NCBI GenBank assembly: GCA_041395865.1 | Contig: JAWKZQ010000023.1 | Span: 1-17,435 of the forward strand | DNA length: 17,435 nt | Origin: IMCC2047 sp041395865 | Lineage (GTDB): Bacteria > Pseudomonadota > Gammaproteobacteria > Pseudomonadales > IMCC2047 | Direction: 5' to 3' | Shown here: positions 6,953-13,691 of the stretch, one piece after another | Layout: every line of letters starts with the position of its first letter | How positions within the stretch are numbered: position 1 is the stretch's first letter | Notes under the pieces: model-generated | What the model saw: the letters and a program-made list of their open reading frames with translations, nothing else | Told to the model about the DNA's origin: nothing | Database searches by the model: none | Translations under genes and position numbers: made by a program

Positions 6953-7664
6953 TTGGTTAAATATTAAACAACGCCTAACCCCAAACTATTGCCTGCTATG
7001 CCAACAACGCCTGGATAGCAAAGAGCAATCAGGGCTCTGCGACAGCTGCCTGCTTGACTTACCCTGGCTTACATCGGCTTGCGTTAAGTGCGCATTACCC
7101 CTGAAGAGCGTTCGGGGGGAATCGCTTATCTGCGGCCATTGCCAGAAACAACCGCCGGTATTCTCGCAAACACACGCCCTGTTCCATTACCAGTTTCCAA
7201 TTGACCGCCTGGTTAGTCGGTTGAAATTCCACCAGCAGTTGCGCTATGCAAAGGCCCTTGGCCAGCTGCTCTGCGACCATATCCGTTTCCAATACCAGAA
7301 CCAGCCGCTGCCCGACTTGCTGTTTCCTGTTCCTTTACACAGGAAAAGGCTGCGCGAACGAGGCTTTAACCAGGCCCAGGAGATCGCCCGTGTCTGCAGC
7401 AAAGAGCTTGGTATAGCGTTGCGAAGCGACCTGTGCAAGCGCCAGAAAAATACGGCTCACCAACCGGGACTGACGGCCAGGGAGCGGCGCAACAATTTAA
7501 AGCAGGCTTTTACCTGTCAGGCCTTGAAGCCCGGTTGCCGGATCGCGCTGGTGGATGATGTCATGACGACTGGCACAACAATGAACGAGCTGACTCGCTG
7601 CCTGCTAAAGGCAGGCTGTGAAGAAGTACACTTATGGTGCATCGCACGCGCCCATTATCAATAA
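6942..7664 (+). CDS. comF: ComF-family amidophosphoribosyltransferase-like protein
   Basis: The 240-residue protein has an N-terminal zinc-ribbon-like region with Cys pairs at 17/20, 33/36, 47/50 and 64/67, then a type I phosphoribosyltransferase fold. The PRPP-binding loop IALVDDVMTTGTT is at residues 201-213, and VPLHRKRLRERGFNQAQ (130-146) is the usual ComF signature. The family is needed for DNA uptake in naturally competent bacteria (ComF, GntX/YhgH); its enzymatic reaction is not settled. I start at ATG 6942 because AGGGA lies 7 bases upstream and the first Cys pair then sits where expected; the frame is open back to a GTG at 6891. It is divergent from bioB and overlaps the HDOD gene tail-to-tail. 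Confidence 0.93.
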   Translation: MVNHWLNIKQRLTPNYCLLCQQRLDSKEQSGLCDSCLLDLPWLTSACVKCALPLKSVRGESLICGHCQKQPPVFSQTHALFHYQFPIDRLVSRLKFHQQLRYAKALGQLLCDHIRFQYQNQPLPDLLFPVPLHRKRLRERGFNQAQEIARVCSKELGIALRSDLCKRQKNTAHQPGLTARERRNNLKQAFTCQALKPGCRIALVDDVMTTGTTMNELTRCLLKAGCEEVHLWCIARAHYQ

Positions 7665-8509
7665 AGGCTTGAGGAAATGACGCCCAGCATATTCCAGGCT
7701 TCTTCGTGCGCAAACGCCACCGCCGCTTCCAGGTCGGCATTTTCAACGCCCCCAAGCGTCCAGGCCTGATCGTTAATTAAACCAAGATAGTCGGGGCCGG
7801 CATCCGGGCAAATTTCCTGCTCCATCGCACTGGCCGCACACGCTGCAATATTCAGAACCGCAGCGGCAGCGCTGGCATCCCCGGCAAGCCCAGGGTAATT
7901 CTGGAAGCGTACAGCTTCAACCAGAGCCGCAGGCAGCTCCCAGAGGGACAACAGCTCGGCACCACACTCAGCAAAAGTGAAACCGAAGGCCTGTTGCTGC
8001 AACTCCCAGGGACATTGCCCCGGCTCAGGCTGAAGCACCTTAACGGCCCGATCCGGCATTTCACTCAACACCAGTAATTTACCGACATTGTGCAGCAGGC
8101 CAATAACAAACAGGCGCTCGGTATCCCGCTGCTTGCCCGCAGCGGCCAATGATCGCGCCACCAAGCCGGTATCCACGTTATGCCGCCAAAAAGTATCCAT
8201 ATCAATGACATCTTCGGGAATGCCCGAAAAGGAACTGGCAACTGACGTAGCAAGAACCAGGTTCATCAACTGATCCGTACCAATCAGGTTAATAGCACGC
8301 GAGATGGTGTCGATTTGCGCCGGGAAGCTATAAAAAGCACTATTGGCAACTTTCAGTAACCGGGCCGTCAATGCCGCATCGGTACTAATCAAGTCCGCAA
8401 TATCCTCCAGCCGGGTGTCCGGTTTGTGAATAATCCGCTGCAATCGCAGATACACGTCCGGCAGAGAAAAAAGCGTACTGGATTTTTGGGCAAGCTCCAC
8501 AGCATTCAT
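7658..8509 (-). CDS. HDOD domain signalling protein
   Basis: The 283-residue single-domain HDOD protein starts LPDVYLRLQRIIHKPD and carries ISTDAALTARLLKVANSAFYSF and the IDTISRAINLIG motif (residues 66-77) that define the family. The HD-phosphohydrolase motif is degenerate: LLHNVGKL (138-145) has Asn where active HD domains have Asp, so catalysis is unlikely. HDOD proteins act as scaffolds in c-di-GMP, motility or stress signalling, but no partner domain is fused here. The ATG at 8509 has AAGGA about 9 bases upstream. A -10-like TATACT (8575-8570) lies in the 110-base gap to alr, with no good -35. The stop codon overlaps the comF stop in convergent orientation by 7 bases. Confidence 0.9.
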   Translation of the reverse strand: MNAVELAQKSSTLFSLPDVYLRLQRIIHKPDTRLEDIADLISTDAALTARLLKVANSAFYSFPAQIDTISRAINLIGTDQLMNLVLATSVASSFSGIPEDVIDMDTFWRHNVDTGLVARSLAAAGKQRDTERLFVIGLLHNVGKLLVLSEMPDRAVKVLQPEPGQCPWELQQQAFGFTFAECGAELLSLWELPAALVEAVRFQNYPGLAGDASAAAAVLNIAACAASAMEQEICPDAGPDYLGLINDQAWTLGGVENADLEAAVAFAHEEAWNMLGVISSSLY

Positions 8510-8619
8510 AGTTTGCGTCCTTCCACGGGCAGTTATCGGTTCACCCCCCTTTTGGGCAGAGATGAGTTCAGTATAGACAACCCCAAAGGACCTGCTGTGT
8601 TTTCTGTCGCTGTAAACGC

Positions 8620-9699
8620 TTATTTATTGTAGAGGCGCGGAACCCGTTTTGAGACCCCGGTCAATAACTCGTAGGGAATGGTGTTGGCGAGCTCTGCGAT
8701 CTCCTCCACCGGCAGGCCTTCGCCCCACAAGGTCACCTCATCACCCACCTTTACGTCCTCCATGCCGGTCAGGTCGACGGTAATCATATCCATGGTCACC
8801 CGTCCGACCAGGGAAACGCGCCGCCCGCCGATCAGTACGGGGGTACCAAAGGGTAAACAGCGTGGATAACCGTCGCCATAGCCAATGGAAACCACGCCAA
8901 TACGGCAGTTCTGCGGGGCCACCCAGCTGCCGCCGTAACCGACGGCTTCGCCAGCCTGCAATGTCCGGGTTGAGATCACCACGGATTTGAGGGTCATCAC
9001 CGGTCGCAGGTTGCGGTGGTTTTCGCGCCAATCGGCAAAGGGGCAGACACCATAGAGCATAATCCCGGGGCGCACCCAGTCACGGCGTGTAGAAGGCCAG
9101 GCCATGATGGCCGCCGAGTTAGCCAGGCTGTAAGTTGTATCCAGCCCCTGCGTTACCTCGTCGAAGAAAGCCTCCTGTTCAGCGGTTACCGGGTTATCCG
9201 GCTCATCCGCACAGGAAAAATGCGTCATCAGGCGCACTTCGGCCACATTCGGGTGTTTGCGTAAACGTTCGTACCAATAGGCGTATTCATCGGCTGAGAA
9301 TCCAAGCCGGTGCATGCCGCTGTCGAATTTAAGCCAGATACGCAACTGGCAGGTGAGTTCGGCCTGTTCCAGCATCTGTGCCTGCTCGCCATGCAAAATA
9401 ACCAAGTCCAGCTCGTACTCGCAGGCCAGCTGGATTTCCTGCTCATCAAAGACACCCTGCAGCAGGCTGATCGGATTCTTGATACCCGCTTGGCGTAAAG
9501 CCAGCGCCTCGTCAATAAAGGCCACGGCAATCGCATCGGTTCGCTCCGCCAGGGCAAGGGCACAGTCTTTGGCGCCATGCCCATAGGCATCGGCCTTGAG
9601 CATTGCCATCACCTGCTGGTCTGGCGCATATTCACGAACAAGCTCAAAATTATGACGCAGCGCATCCAGATCGATATGCGCAAAGGTCGGTCGGGTCAC
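8620..9699 (-). CDS. alr: Alanine racemase (class I, PLP)
   Basis: The 359-residue enzyme interconverts L- and D-alanine for peptidoglycan. The PLP Lys is Lys35 in MLKADAYGHG, and the second catalytic base is the Tyr of VGYGGSW (Tyr255), contributed to the partner subunit's active site. The motifs LKFDSGMHRLGF and IMLYGVCPF are present. It starts with GTG at 9699, overlapping the dnaB stop by four bases (GTGA), with GAGGA about 6 bases upstream. The dnaB-alr pairing is common in gammaproteobacteria. Whether it is the anabolic or catabolic racemase cannot be told by sequence, but the dnaB linkage argues for the constitutive one. Confidence 0.96.
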   Translation of the reverse strand: MTRPTFAHIDLDALRHNFELVREYAPDQQVMAMLKADAYGHGAKDCALALAERTDAIAVAFIDEALALRQAGIKNPISLLQGVFDEQEIQLACEYELDLVILHGEQAQMLEQAELTCQLRIWLKFDSGMHRLGFSADEYAYWYERLRKHPNVAEVRLMTHFSCADEPDNPVTAEQEAFFDEVTQGLDTTYSLANSAAIMAWPSTRRDWVRPGIMLYGVCPFADWRENHRNLRPVMTLKSVVISTRTLQAGEAVGYGGSWVAPQNCRIGVVSIGYGDGYPRCLPFGTPVLIGGRRVSLVGRVTMDMITVDLTGMEDVKVGDEVTLWGEGLPVEEIAELANTIPYELLTGVSKRVPRLYNK

Positions 9700-11072
9700 T
9701 CAAAATCCTCGTAACTGTCGTGAGCCAAGTCTTCAAATTTGGTGTATTTACCAATAAATGCCAGCCGGCGAATACCAATCGGACCGTTACGCTGCTTACC
9801 GATGATGATTTCGGCGACGCCCTTATCAGGGCTATCTTCGTTATAGACTTCGTCCCGATAGATGAAGGCGATAACATCGGCATCCTGCTCAATCGAGCCT
9901 GATTCACGCAAATCCGACATCACCGGGCGCTTATTGGGCCGTTGCTCAAGGCTACGGTTCAGCTGAGACAGGGCAATGACAGGGACGCTCAGTTCTTTTG
10001 CCAGCGCTTTAAGCGAGCGGGAAATTTCAGAAATCTCTCCGGCGCGGTTTTCGGCAAAACCTTTCACCTGCATGAGCTGCAGGTAGTCGATCATGATAAG
10101 CCCCAATGGCCCGTGCTCCCGAGCGATACGCCGCGAGCGCGAGCGCACCTCCGTGGGGCTCAGTGCCGCGTTATCATCGATAAAGAGCGGGCGGTCCTTC
10201 AACAGGCTTACGGCTGAAGTCAGGCGCGGCCAGTCATCGTCATCAAGTTGGCCGGTGCGCATCTTGGTCTGGTTGATACGTCCCAATGACGACAGCATAC
10301 GATTAACCAGTGCATCGGCAGGCATTTCCATACTGAAAACCACCACCGGCTTTTCATTGGAAATCACCGCATGCTCGACGATATTCATGGCAAAGGTGGT
10401 CTTACCCATTGAAGGCCGGCCCGCAATAATAATCAGGTCCGAGGGCTGTAGACCGGCGGTCATCATATCGATATCGGAAAAGCCTGTGCTCAATCCAGTA
10501 ATGGCGCTATCGGACTGGTAGAGTTCATCAATGCGTTCAATCGCCTTGGTGATCACCGGATTAATTGGTTGAGGCCCCGTCACATTGGGGCGGGCTTCAG
10601 CAATCTGGAAAACTTTTCGCTCGGCCTCATCAAGCACTTCGCTGCTGTTCCGGCCACCGGTATCAAAAGCATCGTCGGCGATTTCATTGGCCACGGTCAC
10701 CAATTGGCGCAGGATCGAACGCTCGCGAATAATTTCGGCATAGGCCCGGATGTTGGATGCGCTGGGCGTGTTGCTCGCCAATTCGCCAAGATAGGATAAG
10801 CCCCCGACGGCTTCCAGGTCGCCCACCTTATCCAGCGCCTCGGACAGGGTGATAACATCCAGCGGCGACCCCCTTTCAATCACCTTCGCCATCATGCGGA
10901 AAATCAGCTGATGCTCATGCCGGTAGAAGTCACCGTCCGTTAACGACTCAGAAACCTTGTCCCATGCTTCATTCTCAAGCAGCAGGCCGCCCAGAACCGC
11001 CTGTTCCGCTTCCAAGGACTGTGGCGGCACCTTGATTGAAGCGGTTTCCCGATCAATATCCGTTACGTGCAT
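9696..11072 (-). CDS. dnaB: Replicative DNA helicase
   Basis: The 458-residue protein is the hexameric 5'-3' helicase of the replisome. It has an N-terminal DnaB domain (about 18-120: PPQSLEAEQAVLGGLL, then TLSEAL and YAEIIRERSILR), a linker, and a RecA-like motor domain. Walker A, GRPSMGKT, is at residues 218-225 and Walker B, LIMIDYLQL, at 325-333; the H4 DNA-loop region and the QLNRSLEQR arginine-finger region are present. No intein interrupts it. I use ATG 11072 and not the TTG immediately before it. The start overlaps the TGA of a three-codon frame (ATG AAG TTT TGA), so initiation may depend on termination just upstream. A terminator and a small ORF lie upstream. Confidence 0.97.
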   Translation of the reverse strand: MHVTDIDRETASIKVPPQSLEAEQAVLGGLLLENEAWDKVSESLTDGDFYRHEHQLIFRMMAKVIERGSPLDVITLSEALDKVGDLEAVGGLSYLGELASNTPSASNIRAYAEIIRERSILRQLVTVANEIADDAFDTGGRNSSEVLDEAERKVFQIAEARPNVTGPQPINPVITKAIERIDELYQSDSAITGLSTGFSDIDMMTAGLQPSDLIIIAGRPSMGKTTFAMNIVEHAVISNEKPVVVFSMEMPADALVNRMLSSLGRINQTKMRTGQLDDDDWPRLTSAVSLLKDRPLFIDDNAALSPTEVRSRSRRIAREHGPLGLIMIDYLQLMQVKGFAENRAGEISEISRSLKALAKELSVPVIALSQLNRSLEQRPNKRPVMSDLRESGSIEQDADVIAFIYRDEVYNEDSPDKGVAEIIIGKQRNGPIGIRRLAFIGKYTKFEDLAHDSYEDFE

Positions 11073-11079
11073 CAAAACT

Positions 11080-11166
11080 TCATTTACCTCTCGAGCCTAT
11101 GCCCGGCATACAGCAGGCATAAAAAAACACCATGCGCCAATCGCTAAGAAGGCACATGGTGTCCAT
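11080..11166 (-). CDS. Possible 28-residue upstream ORF before dnaB
   Basis: A 28-codon frame (MDTMCLLSDWRM to GSRGK) begins at ATG 11166 with GGGGAG five bases upstream and ends in TGA at 11080-11082, seven bases before the dnaB ATG. It runs straight through the terminator hairpin at 11121-11162, whose U tract encodes FFY. It may be a chance frame or a leader peptide affecting readthrough into dnaB. Only the good ribosome site and the position support it. Confidence 0.22.
   Translation of the reverse strand: MDTMCLLSDWRMVFFYACCMPGIGSRGK
11121..11162 (-). terminator. Terminator between rplI and dnaB
   Basis: The inverted arms ACACCATG (11127-11134) and CATGGTGT (11155-11162) are extended inwards, after one C-A mismatch, by GCC/GGC, with a 12-base loop. 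On the minus strand the stem is followed by seven T (11127-11121). It ends the ribosomal operon about 200 bases after rplI and lies 49 bases upstream of dnaB. The rest of the 294-base gap (11073-11366) holds a perfect CTGCCTG/CAGGCAG inverted repeat (11192-11206) and no gene I can identify other than the possible small ORF. Confidence 0.85.
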
Positions 11167-11366
11167 TTTCACTCCCCTTTTCAAGCCCGAACTGCCTGAC
11201 AGGCAGCCACAGAAGCTCAGGGGCAATACGCTAAAAAGATACGCACAGGATATTCACAACCCATGACGCCGGTGCAGGGCATATGCCTACAGGGCTCGCC
11301 TCAAATCGGCTGCAGTTTTACCGAAAAAAGCCTGTGTATAAGATTTTTTTAGCGCTTTAAAGCTGA

Positions 11367-11819
11367 TTAAGCTTCTGCAGCGATGCTAACTTTAACCGTT
11401 ACCGTTACGTCGCTGTGCAGCTGAATATCAACGTCAAATTCACCGGTGTGGCGCAATGCACCCTCTGGCAGGCGAACTTCACTCTTATCAACTTCAATGT
11501 CAGCAGCGGCAGCGGCAGCTTCGGAAATCTCGCGAGTACCGATAGAGCCGAACAGTTTGCCATCTTCACCGGCGTTAGCGCCGATAGCAATTTCAAGACC
11601 TTCCAGCTTAGCAGCGCGGGCATTGGCAGCAGCCAGTTGCTCGGCAGCCGCTTTTTCCAGCTCAGCGCGACGGCTTTCAAACTCAGCCAGGTTCTGCGCG
11701 GTGGCAGGAACGGCTTTACCGTAAGGGAACAGGAAATTACGACCGAAACCTGGTTTTACAGTAACCTTATCACCCAGGTTACCCAGCTTACCGACTTTTT
11801 CTAACAGAATGACTTCCAT
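11367..11819 (-). CDS. rplI: Large-subunit ribosomal protein L9
   Basis: The 150-residue protein matches the standard L9 length (149 in E. coli). Its N-terminal 23S-rRNA-binding domain (MEVILLEKVGKLGNLGD, then VKPGFGRNFLFPYGKA) is diagnostic. A long connecting helix rich in Ala and Glu (about 45-75) and the C-terminal domain follow. AGAGGA about 8 bases before ATG 11819 supports the start. It is the last gene of the rpsF operon, separated from the preceding membrane gene by 64 bases that contain a strong hairpin. Confidence 0.97.
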   Translation of the reverse strand: MEVILLEKVGKLGNLGDKVTVKPGFGRNFLFPYGKAVPATAQNLAEFESRRAELEKAAAEQLAAANARAAKLEGLEIAIGANAGEDGKLFGSIGTREISEAAAAAADIEVDKSEVRLPEGALRHTGEFDVDIQLHSDVTVTVKVSIAAEA

Positions 11820-11846
11820 TTTTGCGTCCTCTATAAAAGCTTTATT

Positions 11847-11874
11847 ATTCAGCGCCGCCCAGGCAGCGCCGAAT
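11847..11874 (-). other. Intergenic RNA hairpin before rplI
   Basis: A 28-base imperfect inverted repeat (13-base arms, two G-U wobbles when read on the minus strand) lies between the membrane gene stop and the rplI ribosome site. No T run follows, so it is not a classic terminator. It might mark an RNA processing site or tune rplI expression within the operon. Confidence 0.5.
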
Positions 11875-11883
11875 CAAACTTGT

Positions 11884-12702
11884 TCAGGTGCTGTTACGGA
11901 TACGCCGACGGAAATTCATCAGGCTATCCAGCAGGGCGACATAGGGCCCAATCAAAAACACCAACAAATAAAAGAGCACCAACCACTGGGCACTCATTTT
12001 TTTCAATTTTACGACCCCATGCGCAAGTGCGATGCCGGCGAAGAACAGCGGGACCATGATCACCGGCGCCCAGCTTACTAAAGCCGGGTGCAAACTGCCG
12101 CCGAACTGGGCGATCAGAACCGCCGGAATTGCCGCCGCCGGAGGCAGAATCAGCTGCCGGAATTCCTCGCCAAAACCACCAGGGTTGTACAGCAGCGACT
12201 GCCACCACCGCCCCAGCATCAGGCTTAAGACGATCACCAGCAGGTGTGCCGCACCAAAAAAGCCCGCCAGTAAACGGCTCAACAACTGGTAGGTTTGCTC
12301 ACCCGCTTCAGCACCCACATTAGGTGCCAGCTTTGCCACCAGTTCCGGTGTGAGCAGCTGAGGCACCAGCAGCGGCATCGACCAGCTGATCAGCAACCCA
12401 ATGCCCGTGCCGACTAACAGGGTATAAACCCAGGAAACCGTTCCACGAAGCACCAGTGCCAGCAACATAGCGCCGACAACCACCAGTAACGGTCTTGGAT
12501 CGGCGATCAACACCAGCCAGCCAACGGCTGGCAGCGCGGCCCAAAGCATTAAATTAACGCCTTCGGCCCAACCCTTGCGCAGGGTCACTAACACGACTGC
12601 TGCAGCGCCTAACCAGAACATCATTGGCATAGCCGTCGAAACGGCTGCCATCATCGCAGCCTGGAAGCGGCCCCGCATTATGTATTCAGCTAAAGCGCGC
12701 AC
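11884..12702 (-). CDS. DUF2232-like (YybS-type) inner-membrane protein
   Basis: The 272-residue protein is strongly hydrophobic with about seven or eight membrane segments, for example MMFWLGAAAVVLVTL, GWLVLIADP, LLVVVGAMLLALVL, LLVGTGIGLLISW, LLVIVLSLMLG, VIMVPLFFAGIALAHGVV and WLVLFYLLVFLIGPYVALLDSL. It ends in a basic tail, NFRRRIRNST. A hypothetical membrane gene of this size sits at the same place between rpsR and rplI in Pseudomonas and relatives. The start is GTG at 12702, giving MRALAEYIMRGR, which I believe is the conserved N-terminus, although the ribosome site is weak. It lies 30 bases after rpsR, so coupled expression is likely. The function is unknown; relatives are annotated YybS/DUF2232 and may be transport-related. 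Confidence 0.85.
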   Translation of the reverse strand: MRALAEYIMRGRFQAAMMAAVSTAMPMMFWLGAAAVVLVTLRKGWAEGVNLMLWAALPAVGWLVLIADPRPLLVVVGAMLLALVLRGTVSWVYTLLVGTGIGLLISWSMPLLVPQLLTPELVAKLAPNVGAEAGEQTYQLLSRLLAGFFGAAHLLVIVLSLMLGRWWQSLLYNPGGFGEEFRQLILPPAAAIPAVLIAQFGGSLHPALVSWAPVIMVPLFFAGIALAHGVVKLKKMSAQWLVLFYLLVFLIGPYVALLDSLMNFRRRIRNST

Positions 12703-12732
12703 AGCAGTTTATTCAATAACGTTTTCGAAAAA

Positions 12733-12963
12733 TTATTTTTCGTGGCTGTCTGTGTAAGGCAGCAGAGCCAGGTAACGCGCGCGTTTGATCGCGGTAGCCA
12801 GCTGACGCTGATAACGGGCTTTCGTACCAGTAATGCGGCTGGGTACAATTTTGCCAGTTTCAGTAACAAAACCTTTCAGCGTTTCAAGATCCTTGTAATC
12901 GATCTCCTGAACACCTTCCGCAGTGAAGCGGCAATATTTGCGACGACGAAAATAACGTGCCAT
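12733..12963 (-). CDS. rpsR: Small-subunit ribosomal protein S18
   Basis: The 76-residue basic protein has the S18 hallmarks RRRKYCRF near the N-terminus, IDYKD and LKGFVTETGKIVPSRITGTKARYQRQL. It binds 16S rRNA as a heterodimer with S6, encoded just upstream. AGGAG 8 bases before ATG 12963 is a strong ribosome site. Translation is probably repressed together with rpsF by the S6:S18 complex. Confidence 0.98.
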   Translation of the reverse strand: MARYFRRRKYCRFTAEGVQEIDYKDLETLKGFVTETGKIVPSRITGTKARYQRQLATAIKRARYLALLPYTDSHEK

Positions 12964-13030
12964 TTTAAACTCCTAAAACTATTCAAAAAGCAATGTGTGT
13001 TGTTTGCCCCCGGTTAAGGGGCCTGTTCAA

Positions 13031-13456
13031 TTACTCGCTGTCATCAGCCTCTGCTGTGGCTTCGTCAGCCTCAGGCGCTTCAGCAGTCGCTTCTTCCTTA
13101 GCAGGTGCAGCCGTGTTTTCACTGCGTGCTTCGCGAGATGCACTTGCCATAATAGGAGAGGCGCCCGTTACCGCGTCCTTGGTGGTAATGACCAGGTTAC
13201 GGATAACGGCATCGTTGAACTTAAAGGAGTAGTTCAGCTCATCAAGCGCTTCAGTGTTACACTCGATGTTCATCAACACATAGTGTGCTTTGTGAATTTT
13301 GTTAATTGGGTAGGCCAGTTGACGACGACCCCAGTCTTCCAGACGGTGAATTTGTCCACCGCTGTCTTTAACGATTGAGCTGTAACGCTCAACCATGGCT
13401 GGAACCTGTTCGCTCTGATCAGGATGTACGAGAAATACAACTTCGTAGTGTCGCAT
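13031..13456 (-). CDS. rpsF: Small-subunit ribosomal protein S6
   Basis: The 141-residue protein has the conserved S6 core at residues 1-105 (MRHYEVVFLVHPDQSEQV, RLEDWGRRQLAYPI and AHYVLMNIEC). The remaining 36 or so residues form a low-complexity Ala/Glu/Asp tail ending DDSE. Such acidic tails occur in gammaproteobacteria, where RimK can add glutamates to the S6 terminus. The ATG at 13456 has AAGGAG six bases upstream, and that Shine-Dalgarno is itself paired in the leader structure at 13462-13508. It is the first gene of rpsF-rpsR-membrane protein-rplI. Confidence 0.97.
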   Translation of the reverse strand: MRHYEVVFLVHPDQSEQVPAMVERYSSIVKDSGGQIHRLEDWGRRQLAYPINKIHKAHYVLMNIECNTEALDELNYSFKFNDAVIRNLVITTKDAVTGASPIMASASREARSENTAAPAKEEATAEAPEADEATAEADDSE

Positions 13457-13461
13457 GGATT

Positions 13462-13508
13462 CTCCTTACGGTTTAGGCAGCTTCTTGCACATTGCAGGAA
13501 GCAAGGAG
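13462..13508 (-). promoter_or_regulatory. S6:S18-type autoregulatory leader RNA of rpsF
   Basis: On the minus strand CTCCTT (13508-13503) can pair perfectly with the rpsF Shine-Dalgarno AAGGAG (13467-13462). Directly inside is a hairpin (13502-13480: GCTTC/GAAGC, one C-A mismatch, TGCA/TGCA, loop ATG). On the 3' side a 12-base bulge holds CCG (13471-13469) one base before the Shine-Dalgarno stem. The known S6:S18 leader motif is a stem with a CCG-containing bulge resembling the 16S rRNA binding site, in which the protein pair represses its own mRNA. The fit in position, CCG placement and Shine-Dalgarno pairing is good; protein binding is inferred. Confidence 0.75.
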
Positions 13509-13548
13509 TTACGGGGGAAACGCCCCCAGTCAAATTTTAAGAGCGCGG

Positions 13549-13577
13549 ATTTTAGTTGAATAGCGCCAGCGAAGCAA
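13549..13577 (-). promoter_or_regulatory. Promoter of the rpsF operon
   Basis: On the minus strand TTGCTT (13577-13572), exactly 17 bases, then TAAAAT (13554-13549), 3/6 and 5/6 of consensus. The discriminator after it (CCGCGC) is GC-rich, as in growth-rate-controlled ribosomal promoters. Transcription would start near 13542, giving a leader of about 86 bases that includes a GGGGG/CCCCC hairpin (13513-13527) and the regulatory motif. The remaining bases up to the rlmB stop (13578-13691) show no further feature. Confidence 0.65.
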
Positions 13578-13691
13578 GCCTGACAAACGCTTTAAAGACC
13601 AAAAACCTTTATATATTCAAGAGTTGCGCAGCCCCTGTCATTTCAGGCGAAGACGACTCCGGCCCAGATACCCGGCACCCGAAGGCGGCAG

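Noticed and set aside
6834..6953. A 40-codon upstream extension of bioB and a 17-codon extension of comF (from GTG 6891)
   Set aside because: The bioB promoter and operator lie inside the bioB extension, and good ribosome sites precede the shorter starts (ATG 6833 and ATG 6942), which give the normal N-termini.
8533..8541. A flagellar sigma-28-like -10 (ACCGATAA) upstream of the HDOD gene
   Set aside because: There is no TAAAGTTT-like -35 at the required distance upstream, so a single 7/8 match is not enough.
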